This document shows, piece by piece, positions 14,050 through 26,000 of a DNA stretch of 64,000 bases. The DNA is from Puffinus mauretanicus. Its lineage: Eukaryota; Chordata; Aves; Procellariiformes; Procellariidae. The stretch lies in assembly GCA_023333565.1 (NCBI GenBank), contig JAJKFH010000741.1, positions 372,001-436,000 on the forward strand. The letters run 5' to 3'. Position numbers and translations under genes: made by a program. How positions within the stretch are numbered: position 1 is the stretch's first letter; every line of letters begins with the position of its first letter. The notes beneath the pieces were generated by a model. The model made no database searches and had not been told where the DNA came from. It was given only the letters and a program-made list of their open reading frames with translations.

Positions 14050-16133
14050 TGCATTTCCTTGCTCCTATTCACTTTCAGTGAAAAGTAAAAAAATGCCCAC
14101 CCCCAAACCCAGAAAACCCACAAATAAATAAGAAAAAAATTACAGTCCCTGTGGCAGCATAAGCTTCTGAAATTGCTTAGAGGTACTTGGATAAGCATCC
14201 TAATGCAGAAGCAGCACCTAGACTATTAATTTTACACGTGGACCCAAGTCAAGTGGAGATTGTGAGCTTGATAAGGTCTATTTATTATGGATATTTGCTA
14301 TAATTGTAAAATGTTGTAACAGTCTTGCAGACAAGAAGATTGCAAAGTCAATGCCAATGTATTTGTGAGATATGTGCTGGAAATACCAGAAGTGGGAATT
14401 TGTTTTAGCCACCATAAGGGATGTGATCTTGGCTGCTAATCTGAGCAGATGGAAAAAGACGGATATTTTAGTTAACTGAGAAAATTATAAGCTACTATGA
14501 CATAGCCTGTATATTCAGTGAGAAGTAAGGAGCAGTCTTATAGATGGCACTTAACTTGGGTATCTTTACGCTGACGACTCTAGCACAGGCTAGAGATGCC
14601 CAGGCTGACTGGAGAGAATAACCAACCCTTCAACACAGAATTATCTTTTCCTGTCTCTCCAGGCCCAGGACTAGATGAAGTAGATAACTATTTTTTATCC
14701 ATACTTGCGGTAATATACTGGAAGGAATGATAACTGCTCTAGGTTTTTCAAGGTTGCTGAAAATGTAGCACAATTTGAAAAACTGGATTTTAAACATGAA
14801 ATGTTCTCATATTTATCCAGCTTACATAAGGATTAGAAACCTTGCTAAATTCGTCTTTGTATAAATTTAAAACAATGCCTTGGAGAAACATATGTAAAAA
14901 TGGAAGTGGTAACAATCCCCCAAATGTTCCCCTTGATGCATGAGAGTTTTACTTAATTGCGTACCAGCTTCAGTTACAGCCTGATTCTTTCTCATGCAAA
15001 CCTCAACTCTCTTATCCATAATTTTGAGTGATTAATGATTGAAATGTTATTTAAATCACTGAGCCTTCCTCTGTCAGAATTTGTAACTAACTCGCTAATA
15101 GAGAGTAAAACTGAGCAATCTGTTCTTTTTTTCTTTCTTTTGGAAAGTGCTAAAATTTCGGGTATTTCTGTTCCCTGCTACAAGGGCAACATCCCCCCTC
15201 CCAGTGAAACCTGAGGGATATCTCAGAAGGAGTGATAATGTAAACATTTGCCCCTGGCAGATAAGCAGTGTCGAATAAACTGGATTTGACAGCATTAACA
15301 CATTTATTGTGTTGGATTTGAATGCATTAGCTGTGGCGAACTGTGGAAAGGTTTGATAATGTCATGGCTTTCAAATTATGGTCTTACCAAAGTGCTTAAC
15401 AGATTTGTCTACTGTTTCACGTCTGTAAATGACTACATAAGTTACACATTTAATGGATGTTAGATTACCTGTCTGCCATTAGACTCTCAGACTACAGTGA
15501 ATGAAAAACAGAAAACAGTACTTTCCCAGGACATAAACGCTTACTTAACACCAGTGACACCCATGTATCATCCTACATGTCACAATATTGTGGCTTTGGA
15601 AAATCCAGATAAAACAGATGGTTATACCTAGCCGTTAACTATATTTAAGAATTTCTATCTATTACCCACAGGAAGATGATTTGGAAAAGCTTGTTCTATA
15701 GTCATTGCATGTTAGAATGATGTTTAATCAGAACAGTGATGTTGAACATTGATAACCTGGTGAGATAATCTCTCCTATTAATAAAGGTGACCTTTGAAAA
15801 AAGATTTCTTCAGAGACCTCTTCATTTTTCCCTCTTGTCTAGCAATAAAGGAAGTAACAGAAAATAGTGTAGCATTTATTAAATGATTAGTAGCACTTAA
15901 AATCCTAAAATGAACATTGGAGCAGGTTGAACATATACAGATAAGAATGCATTTGAAAATATTTCAAGCTATGAAGTTTAGTATACAGGTAGAAGTAGAC
16001 AGGTCTTAGTGACCTAACTAGTTATTATCTTTTTCTTAAGATCACTTGAAAAAGCCCTAAAAAAATTTAATGGATATACAACTAATAAACTAATAAAGGT
16101 AAGCTATAACCTTTGACTAGGGTTCCATAGAAA
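14050..16133. other. Unique AT-rich noncoding DNA
   Basis: No gene or recognisable repeat. Short ORFs are isolated and unsupported. Confidence 0.5.
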
Positions 16134-16158
16134 TATACTCTATGTCTAATAGAGTATA
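16134..16158. repeat. Perfect 10-bp inverted repeat (hairpin)
   Basis: TATACTCTAT at 16134-16143 is the exact reverse complement of ATAGAGTATA at 16149-16158, with a 5-bp loop. The flank carries another AGAG-rich partial copy (AATAGAGTTTAACAGAG). It is AT-rich and not followed by a terminator-type T run with any gene upstream, so I call it only as structure. Confidence 0.8.
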
Positions 16159-16739
16159 ATAGAGTTTAACAGAGAGTTTTTTATATATTTTTCAAAGTAA
16201 CATGTAAAATTAAAAAGAATATCATCCCTAGTACGAAAATTTCTTTCCTTCCTTATTGGTATGCAATTAGGACTCCTCCGTCTGTATGTCACGTTGATAC
16301 ATCATCTAAACGATGTGCGTTGATGCATTCCCGATACCATCCTCACTCAGCTCCCAAGCCTCTTGCGGCAGCGCCGCACGTGCCATTTCAAGACACTCGG
16401 GGAAAGTTAATTCAGCCTTGCTGCAAACTGCTGTTAAAACGTTCCAGCTTGTGGCCTGAAACTTGTGCTGGACTTCCCATCCCAGTCTGGCCATTTTCCG
16501 TTGGTTTAAAAACTCAAAAGCTCTATTTCAATCTCAGATTCTGAAGCTGAGGTTCTTGGGGGCACGTGGGCAGCGGGTGGCCTCGGTCGTGCGTGACAGC
16601 AGTGGGTTTGCCACCAGCAAGGGGAAAGGAGGTTGAGTTGTTTTAATGGAGAGTTTTGGTAACAAAAATTGGCCTCGATTTTTGATGGAAAATATTTGCT
16701 TTTGTACTGATTTTGCTAATCTTTCTTTCATAGTATTTG

Positions 16740-17300
16740 CTGTTTCATTTGCTTAAACAAGGCTGATAAAGATAGTATCTCTCCTTAATTACACCCTGCC
16801 AGCTGAAGTTTTTGTCGTCTGTCCATGTCCTTAATATAGCATGCGATAATTTCACTGATTATAAGCCATTGCCCGGTCTTCTATTATCTGAAGGCTTTTT
16901 AACGCAAATGAGATTTTCAGCTTCTGCAATCTATTATAATTTTGAAAGATGATTTACCCCCTATATTAAACAAGCTTGTAGTTTGTGTAAGTATAATTTA
17001 TACCGGTACTTATTACATCTATTGTCAGTATAAAATGAAAAGACCATGGTGTAAATAAGAATCAGACCGTGTAACTCAGCCTACTGAAAAATCTTATTTA
17101 ATCAAGTTCAGTTTTTGTTAGTTATCCTATTTCCCATTGTGTATAATTAAACTTAAAAATAACTGTCCAGCAACCATAATGTGTAACAACAAAGATAAGT
17201 TGCGGTCTTGAATTTATTCATAATCCACTATTTATTTGTAATAATAATCTGCCGTTTGTCTGTAAACAATAAAATTAAATTTAATTGTTCATCGAGATGT
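16740..17300. promoter_or_regulatory. Candidate conserved noncoding element (unproven)
   Basis: A repeat-free AT-rich block with many homeodomain-type TAAT/ATTA cores, GATAA words and ATAAA words (for example TTTATTTGTAATAATAATC near 17230 and AAATTTAATTGTTC near 17276), and few long homopolymers. This texture resembles vertebrate developmental enhancers in gene deserts, but it is inferred from composition only. An alignment across birds and mammals would decide it. Confidence 0.25.
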
Positions 17301-20300
17301 ATTTTGTTATGGTGACTCCAGTTACAGCTTTTGGGACATCATGACATAAATCTAAACATTTCTGAGTAGTTACATCTAAGATATCATATATAAAATTAAT
17401 AAGATGTGGAAAAATAATTAATTGTGAGAAATAATAGCACATGTTGAAGCTGGCAGTCTCAGTGAAAACATCTGCTTGTTTTTGTTACAGTGTTTGCTAC
17501 ACATTGCTATTTTGTCCCTCAAATTACATTTTTCGTAGTAATTCTAGATAATCTTTCAGTGCAAGTTTTTATGGGTGTCATTATTTCACGGGTAGAGGAA
17601 AGAAATACAACACGGTTGTGAAAATTTAGCATTACATAAAACTGCCTGTCTGCCATGCTACCATCTACCACCAGGATGAATGTACCTCCAAACTCTCTTT
17701 TATTTCCTTAGTGCCATGCTGAGGCTGGGAGATGCACCAACGCCCACCAAACAGCCAGGGAGCGCCTATTTGGAGCTGGAGTCAGTCATCATCTTTAAGG
17801 TGTGAACCAAACCACCTTGAACTTACATTTGAGAGAGGTGCTGATTTCAGACAATATTTCCAGAATAAATTTCAAATCAGAGACACTTCATCTTGATTTG
17901 TAGTCTTTTTATACACTTCTTTCTTTAAAATGAATACTAGATTTTGACTAGCGTAACACAGATTTCCTCTTACTTCGTATCTCACTCTTTTTTAACCACT
18001 TTAAGAACCTTGTAGCTGACACGGTCAGTAATCCTTTACCCTATTTTACCTCCAAGGGAATGAACCCTGGTGCACAAGGACTATATTGACGTCCTTTGGG
18101 CTATCTATTGATCTAACCGTAGCAAACTGTTTTGCGCATCCATGACTTTGCTCTCTGGTTTGCCAAAGAAGAAGTAGTCCGTAAGTGCTGTGGCGTATTA
18201 ACTATCAGAAATGACATTGCTCAGGGAAAATAAATACTCACTTTTTTGTCGTCATAAACTATTGTTCTGAAAAACAGGTTGGATTGGTGCTCGTTCATAC
18301 AAATTTCCATCTGAAAAGTAAAACTGTCTTGCTCAAGCTATAGGACAGGTATCTGGTGCACTACCTCTGTGTTGGTGTTACCTTCTTACCCATCCTCTGG
18401 CTTGCTCAAGGTACATGTGACAAATTTGGCTTCGTCACACCTCTGTGAAAGTTTGTGTTATAACTGATGATTGATTTATTTTGTTAAAAGACTTTCTCAT
18501 GTAAACATTTACTTCTTGATGTCCTATTATTCCATTCCCTGGTATTCGCCTATTATATCTGTGTTAAAATCGATTGTGGATGCTCAAGTTTGTCTCCAGA
18601 TGTGGAAGGTTTGTGCATCTTGGCAGCCAGTTTGTGCTCGGCTGCACACACAGAGTCAGTGGCAAAAATTGCAGGGGAATAAACTGACACAATTCTTTAA
18701 AACTTTTTCAATGAAACACACAGAAAATATAGGAGATGATTGTTGAATTTCAACAGCTGTAGGTTGCTAGCATGCAGATCTCGCCAGAGCTGCTCTTTTG
18801 CCAAGTAGTCAAGTGTTTTGCTCTCAGCAGCTTTCCGTAACTGTGTACGTGCCTGTCGTTCCCACTATCAACCTTCCGTCTTTTACAAAATTGGTTCAGC
18901 GTTCACATCAGCGTGCGTATTGCTCATCTTCCCTACTATTCGTGTCCTCCATCAGCCGCCCCTGCTGCGTGCGCTTGGTTGCTCAGCCCCGCTGGCCGCT
19001 CCGCTCCCTGCTTTGCTCCTTCTTTCTGCAATACTACTGTTTGCCACAAGTCCCTCAGCTTTACAAAACTAGCTATCGTTACCGGACATGCCCCAGTTAC
19101 GTATAACATGCAATGTAAATGAAATCTTTACAGCATGCCTGTGGGGGTCTTTTTTACTGTGGGGGTCTCTCTCCATACCAGGTGCTGACAAAGCACCCCT
19201 ATCCGTCTGCTCCCTTCAAAATCCTTGGCAAGAGCTACTTTTGCTTTAAATCTCACCTTTACTCAGGAAAACAAAAATACCAACAAATCCAAAACAACCC
19301 AAAATAGTGAAGCATTTGCTTAAGGTTATGAATGAACTTAAAAATTTGTTGAACCAGGGCCAAAATAAGTGAGCCTGGATGAAGAAAATGGCCAGCAGAA
19401 TTCTTCTGGGACATTTAAGAGTTTTCACACATCAAGCTCCTTTCCAAATCACGCTATTAGATGTCTCGTCCTTTCCATGCAGGGCTGAAGACCAGGCTCA
19501 CTGCCTGCTGGAGCACCACGGAGCCCGGGTGAAGAGTGACTTGTCCTGCATTATGCATCTGATGTCAGGCAGACCAGATGGCCACGGCCCTTGCTGAAAG
19601 CCCAGGTAGCACTTGCAGGGAACATGAATTTGAACTGCCTGTGAAGGAAACATGAAGGTGAAGTTTCTGGGCTCAGAGTATACGGGGCCTCGTGCCATGT
19701 CTGAGCTTACCAAGAGTGCAGTAAGCATCAAAGTCAGCATCAAATGCTTAAAAGATGTCCTTTCCCACACATCAAGTCAAATGTGCTGTACATCTCTAAA
19801 TAAGTACAATTGCAAATAAGGATAAAAGTACTAAATAGAGAGTATCTGTTATCAGCATGCTTCATGTTGTACCTTTGTAAAGAAATAAATTAGGAATAAA
19901 ATGCAACACCTGCTGTTGGAGGTGAAAATGAAATGAGTCAACCATAGATGTTCCATGCTTGTGTGTTGTCTGTAACTGTACAGTAGTAGACTTGGATTCT
20001 TGTATTTTCCTTCTTTTTCTATTAAACCTGAGTTTAAGACTGAGTTTAAGTTATTTCATGAACTTCCCAACAATAAATTATAAGAGCTGACTGGGCTTTT
20101 CTGAGAAAGGCTATATTTAAAGAGAGATAACTTTTATCCAAAGCAATGGCCTATTGAGTTGATGATGATCTTAACGGAAGCCTTCTGTAGTCCACAAGAC
20201 TTTGGTCACTTTCTGAAAAAGAGAGAAAGACCCACATTTACAATCTGGCTTTTTTTTAGCTCCACATTCAAATTATGAAAAACGTCTAGGATACTTTCAC

Positions 20301-20795
20301 AATGTGGAATTGCGTCAACTGCAATTTCCATATTTCCAAAGTTGTCATGACGGGCAATTGTTCCCCAGTGCAGTCTATATTTGGGTAATATGCGTTTATG
20401 TGAGCAAACTCTCAAAAAAGAAAAGAAAATCATAAACTCCTGAGCACTACAAGTTGGACAATAAATTAATTCTAGTATTCCTCACTTTTTAAGGCCAGTA
20501 ATAAATGTATCTGGAAAATCTGTAGAAATATTTATAATAAAGAGTGTTAAGCAATTATCTCCATAACTGTCTCATGACACTACTTTTAAAACGTCGATGG
20601 GTTTTGACTTAGGGCTCTTAAATTATGAAAGGCTAAATAATCTTCAGATAACAAGGTAATAGAAAAAATGTGGGAAAAGAAAAAGTATGACCTTCCAATA
20701 CTTGCATGCAAGCAAGCCGGATGAAGGCATGATAACCACACAGCTGCCATTTAATGGGATGACAGTTTCTCCATTGTAGAAGCGTTTCTCAGCTC
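17301..20795. other. Unique noncoding DNA
   Basis: No gene recognised. At 18798-19122 three overlapping plus-strand ORFs lie in different frames over a C-rich stretch; they are mutually incompatible and low in complexity. At 20029-20050 there is a short direct repeat of CTGAGTTTAAG. Confidence 0.5.
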
Positions 20796-21389
20796 CTAGG
20801 AAAAAAACCCAACAACCTCCTGGACCTGCTTGTCCCAAATGCCGCTATGTGGATGGTTACCCCTTCCTTCTGAGTCATGGTGGAAGGTTCGCACTGGTGG
20901 ATAAATCCCGTGGGAACGCCAGTAGTGCCCTAGTGACCTGAGTGATCGAAGCCAGTTGGATGAGGAATGGAGTAGGAAAAACATCTGTAACAGTTTATGT
21001 GTGAGGCATTTCAGCTGTACTGGTGCTAAGGTAGCCAGCACCTCCAACCCTTTGAAATCTTCATAGTGTAGAAACCTAAACAGAACCAAGAAATTGAGGT
21101 CCAGCCCGCCAGATGCTAAAATCCTCTGTTCCTGCTTAGGTTTTCCTACTCGCATCAGTGGGTGCTGAGGGCGATAAGAGATGTGCAGCTTGAGGCGCAA
21201 CAGCCTGGTCAAAATGCAATCGGTAGGAGCATCTTTGCTCCATGGGTCTTGGATCAGATGCTTATCTGGCAGGAAGGTACATTGACTGGTTGAAAATGTG
21301 AAACAGTTGGTAGCTGCAAGTGGCAGTTTTCTGTGTGAAATGGTACACGTAAACCTCTTGTCTGCAAAAATCGGATGCTTGGTACGCAC
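20796..21389 (-). CDS. Unidentified 197-codon ORF (possibly spurious)
   Basis: This is the longest open frame in the window, read on the minus strand from ATG at 21389 to the stop at 20796. The middle part (about residues 55-165) has a mixed codon pattern and a plausible protein composition rich in Leu, His and Arg, without low-complexity runs, signal peptide, transmembrane segment or any domain I recognise. A possible splice acceptor (TTTTTGCAG on the minus strand, exon side starting at 21361) lies inside the first codons, so the start is uncertain. It could be an old retroelement or processed-gene fragment, a real but unknown exon, or chance. There is no start context or neighbouring exon to support a gene. 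Confidence 0.2.
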   Translation of the reverse strand: MRTKHPIFADKRFTCTISHRKLPLAATNCFTFSTSQCTFLPDKHLIQDPWSKDAPTDCILTRLLRLKLHISYRPQHPLMRVGKPKQEQRILASGGLDLNFLVLFRFLHYEDFKGLEVLATLAPVQLKCLTHKLLQMFFLLHSSSNWLRSLRSLGHYWRSHGIYPPVRTFHHDSEGRGNHPHSGIWDKQVQEVVGFFS

Positions 21390-22559
21390 TTACTAAGTCC
21401 AAAATGCAGATGAAACTGTTATGTAAGTTTTTTAAAAAATTTTTTAACATTGCATTCTGAATTAAGCTGCTGGTGACAGCAGTCAAATAGCAGGCTTTCA
21501 ATGTCAGGGATCATCATTGTGTTCAAATTACAGTTTTTAATTGAAGTAAAACTTTTTTCTTACTGAGAATATTATTATGTGTTCATATTTTCATTCTATT
21601 AGTTTATGTATACAGCTACTAAGTTATTTGCATGTTATAGAATTTTATTTTATATTTAGCAAATGAATGGCATCCAAGCAATTTTAGATTTAATTTGATC
21701 AATATTTAATGAATTATAATTATCATTATAACTCAGAGTTTTGCACTGCTGTATGTTGCTGCATAATGTTTAATCAAGGAGAGAGAGAGAGAGACAAAAA
21801 TATAACTGGAAAACAGCTAACTAGTTTATGTTAAAGAAATGTAGTGGGATTATTAACCAAATTGCAGAGGTCTAATTTAATCTTTTTTCTAGTTACCACT
21901 TTAAAATTGAATTCCAAGAGCATTTCCCTAATTTATATTTTTAAATATCTGCAATATTTATTTAAAAAAATACACAATGAGGAAAATTATTTCATGGTAT
22001 TAATGTTTGAGATCTCTGTATCACTAGCAAAAATTCCAAGGTGCCCTATCTGGGAAAATGAGAATAACATTTCTGCAATATGGACAGAATAGCACAGTCA
22101 ATAGACTTTGCTTATACATTACTAAGAGACAGCTATGTAAATACTGTGGGACTCAGAAAAACCCTTTAAGATTAATGTATCCGAACAGAGTGAAATGGGT
22201 CATGAAAGTCCATGAAAAATGTACGTTTAGTATTAAACCTCTTGTTCCACAAACTAAAGGTGTATTTTCCTCAGAAATGGAGGTGATTGTTTGTATTTAG
22301 TAATACCAACATTATTTCCCAACTTTTTTTGGTTAAGTAAAACTTATGAATTGTGAAATATCTTGTCTGGTACTGCATGCTAGGTAGACACATGTGTAGA
22401 GATGCGTTTTGAAAAGAAAGCCTGGGAAAAGAAAAAGTTTAACAATTTCTGTTTCACTTTAAAACCAGGCATTTAAAATACGCAGTTACGGCTTTTGAAA
22501 ACAAGTTTATGTATAACTATTTGGAATAAAGGATACACTTTTTCTTTTCAGGTGTTTCT
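21390..22559. other. AT-rich noncoding DNA with a GA microsatellite
   Basis: The stretch 21530-22080 is strongly AT-rich. The only distinct element is a (GA)8 run at 21779-21794. No gene is seen. Confidence 0.5.
21779..21794. repeat. (GA)8 microsatellite
   Basis: Eight uninterrupted GA units seen directly in the sequence. Confidence 0.9.
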
Positions 22560-22770
22560 GAAGAGGCTAACCCAAGGTTCTCCTCGTTTGACGCAACGTC
22601 TAAAGGCACGGATTAGTTACGAGCAGTAGGTGCAACACACCCCCGGCTCAGCAACGTGCGGTGTCCACATCTTGTGCGCGAGCGCTGGGCTTCTGCCTGG
22701 GCTCTTGCTGGTACCCGAAAACGGGACGAAGATGCTCTGCACCCATGCGCTTGTGGCTCTTGTTTCTTCT
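22560..22770. other. Small CpG-bearing GC-rich block
   Basis: A block with repeated CG dinucleotides (for example GTGCGCGAGCGCTGG near 22674 and CGAAAACGGGACGAAG near 22716) between AT-rich flanks. ORFs on the minus strand overlap in two frames and are not recognisable. It may be a small unmethylated regulatory patch or an unclassified repeat. Confidence 0.3.
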
Positions 22771-22844
22771 GACAGCAGCTGATAACTCCAGACAATGGAA
22801 CATACATTGAAACGCCCAATTTATTATCTTTTCTCTAGACAATT

Positions 22845-23020
22845 ATTTGTTTACTTCAAGTGTAAAGCTAGACAATTTCAGGCTAAGGATAAGATCCAAG
22901 ATTTTACCCGTGAGGGCAGTTTACTTTGGGAACAACTTACCTAGGGATGTGGTGAAATTTCTGCCACTTGAAATCTTTAAATCAGAATTGAGCATGTGGC
23001 TACTATGTAAATGCAATACA
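22845..23020 (+). repeat. Ancient CR1/L3-like LINE, end of ORF2
   Basis: Translated on the plus strand, this region keeps the C-terminal signature of CR1/L3-type LINE polymerases: a basic FRLRIRSK-type segment, then a FGNNLPRDVV block (family pattern W/F-N-LP-EVV), then LEIFKSEL (family pattern SLEIFKSRL). The frame stays open to 23032. The copy is short, 5'-truncated and diverged from the young CR1 tails elsewhere in this window, so it is much older. The family assignment is from motif memory, without a database search. Confidence 0.65.
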
Positions 23021-23032
23021 TATGCTAGATGA

Positions 23033-26000
23033 AAAAGGAGTTACGGGTACAGGGAGGAAATTACTGAATGAAATTCTGTGCTCTTCAAGGAGTACAAAGT
23101 GCCATTAGGGTTATAAAAATGAGTTCACTCTGGCCTTTAAGCCAGTCAGCCATAATCATGCAGCCGACGGAGACACGAGCTAGCTCTTGATTGATTCTTG
23201 CTTTTTATTGATATGCAGAGTGTGTATTAAGTAGAACAAGAGAATGAGGTGGGGGAACTTGTTCTGGAGAAGGCATAGAGAGGAAACTGTTTCAGTAGAT
23301 TGTTCTTTTTTTTTTCTGATTTTTTTAATTTAAGAAAAGTTTGTTGCGTTTCATATCTAATTGGAAATCTGTTTGTGGTCAGATAATGAATGTTTTGTGG
23401 TAAAAAATCTATGTTAAACACTGTCAGTTACAGCTAATTGAAAATGAAGGTATTTTTAGTTTAACAATAATTTTCCTTATTTGAAGACTTTTGTTCTTTA
23501 GTTAGCAACTTGAAATGCAGTATGTGGTTCTGGTCATGAGTGCTGGTTTACCATATAGTAGCTTCCAATTTTATGTGGAGTGATGACTGGAGGTATTTTT
23601 TAGCCTTTTAAAAATATTTTGCTCATAACAAATCAAGAGTATACAAATCTAAAAGCAAAAGACAAATAACATCCGAGCCCAAAACGTTTATCTATGTAAA
23701 GGTTTTAGTATAGAGGTATTGAGCCTTGCTTAGTGGTTTCAGGACTGGCCTCTTAATTTGTTTATTTTTGTCATAAATCATGTTTTTAAATAATGCATTT
23801 GTGTTCTTCTTATTTCCTAGATGTCATAACATTTTTTTGAAATGGGAAAAAATGCCTAGATTCTAATATTATTAATATATGCAAAGTACAACATCTGCAT
23901 CTGATGCTATTCATCACATCCCAAATTAATCATCAGGGACAGAACCCAATATCCCATTTCAAGCAAAGACCAATAGCTCTTGGGGAAATTAAGTCATCTT
24001 TCAGAAATATTTCATTCTGAAAAGCTAATAATTCAATGGAAATGGATTTTTAGAGGAAAAACCTGAGTGTGTTTGTTATATAATCTTTCTGTAGGGTTCT
24101 CCATCTCATACATTAACATTTCATACCACATTTTAAATCAGAATTTGTTGAAAAATAGTTTACGCTGTTGTTGTGAGTGTCATAGTCCTTTAATGTTTCT
24201 GAAGTGATAATAATATGATTTGCAAACTCAAGGGAACATCACTTAAATCTGATTGAGACAGAGACAAACACAAAGGTAGGGACAAATACAGAGCAGGAAA
24301 TTCTCATTTTTGCAATATGACATTTTTATCTCATCTTTTCCCTCCCCTATTCTACTTGAGAATAGTGCGACCAGCCACTTCTACAAAATAATGCGCAATC
24401 TGCTGTCCTGCTACCCTTCCCACTTGGTATGAAGATTTAATGGATAATGGAAAATGCATTAAAAGCATATTTGTTTTTAACTTCTCTGCTATAAGTAGTA
24501 GATGGCTCATGGCTATGCAGTGAGGGAGAAAAGGACTTCTACCCTATCCTGAAGGGGGGAACAGGGGAGATGTTGTACTTGAACGGGGAAAGGCTGGTTT
24601 TGGATTTTTTTTGTTCCAATGAGTGTTTATAACACTTGCCACTTTAAAGATATGTTGGCCATTTAAAAATAAACCCATATAGAACCTTTTTTTTTTTTCC
24701 TGAATTATAAAGCCGGTGTTCAGGCATGCATTTCTGAAAGGAACAGGAACTGAGCTCTGCCGCACCGCCCTGTGTTGAGCATTATTTCACGGTACTTGCA
24801 GGCTCTGCTGTTACAGATGCTTGCAGATGAGCCTTCCGCTTGGCTCAACACTAGTAGAGTCGTAATATGCTCTAAATAGCCAAAAGAGAAGTTGTTTTGT
24901 AAGTTTTCAGAATATATTTTTGCCTTTATATGGATTCTCTTTTTCTAAATACATTTATGCTCCTGGAGGTGCAAGGAGGGTGATCATCAGCAGAGCTCCC
25001 ACTGAATGGGTCCCTGTGTTTGCCTGTGCTCCCATGTTGTCCCATGTGCTACTCTGCCCTCCTGCCCCCGCCCTGCGAGACCCCTGATCGCCCCTCAGCT
25101 ACCTCTGAAGGAGCTGCAAAAGATACCTGAGAAAAGTAAGCCTATCACCAGCAGGCTTGGTTTGGCTCTCGAGGGATGTCCCCTTCCACCGGGAAGTTCT
25201 CGGCATTGCCAGTTGGAAAAAGGTTGAAAACTCCTGCTCGGTTGATGCCAGGATGTCTACTTGGAGATTAAATTTGCACAATAAACAATGGACTGAATAC
25301 CTATGAATCTTTTCAGAATAGTCCTAGCCAAGACATAATTTAATCCCTATGTTTCATTGAAGTGACATATTAATTATTGATTATGCTTAATGAATATGCT
25401 AATATGCAGAATTCAGGAGGTTTCTGCTGCCCTGCTGTGCTCTCCAGGCCCTCATACATTTTTTAAGAGGTGTCTGTAGGAGACAGCATCTGGGCTTACG
25501 CCAAGGCACCGTAATGAAGACCACATACAGAGTTCAAGGGCTGGTGCTTGTCCTTCAGGAATAACATCAGAAACTTGTTTTGTCCGACAGTTGTTCTTGA
25601 AATTTTAAATTAGATTATTCACTTTTTCCCTGTGTAAATGGGGTAAGTTATTAGTGTTTTTCCATTCAGCTGGGGACATAAAATAAGGTTTGACCGCATT
25701 TTCTATTTCAAATGGGGGGAAGAAAAATAAATGGAAATTTCAGGGCAATGGTCTAGTCAATATTATATTAAAACTTAAGCACTCCTTCTGTATGCATTTG
25801 CAATGAGATTACAAAAGCCGTTAAGCCTTTCTATCTTCTTGCTGTTTTTAATACTCAGGTGTATAACCTGTGTAACCAATATGCACAGTGGAAACAGAAA
25901 GTTTCTGCTGACGAGGCCTTGACTGTGGTTTTGAATACAGCCTCGAGCAAAGGCTGATGTTTAAATTGCTTCACTCTAAAGAGCCCTGGGGCGCTCTGTA

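Noticed and set aside
25099..25135. 37-bp exon-like segment between CCCCTCAG and GTAAGCC
   Set aside because: Very short, no partner exon and no recognisable product; likely chance.
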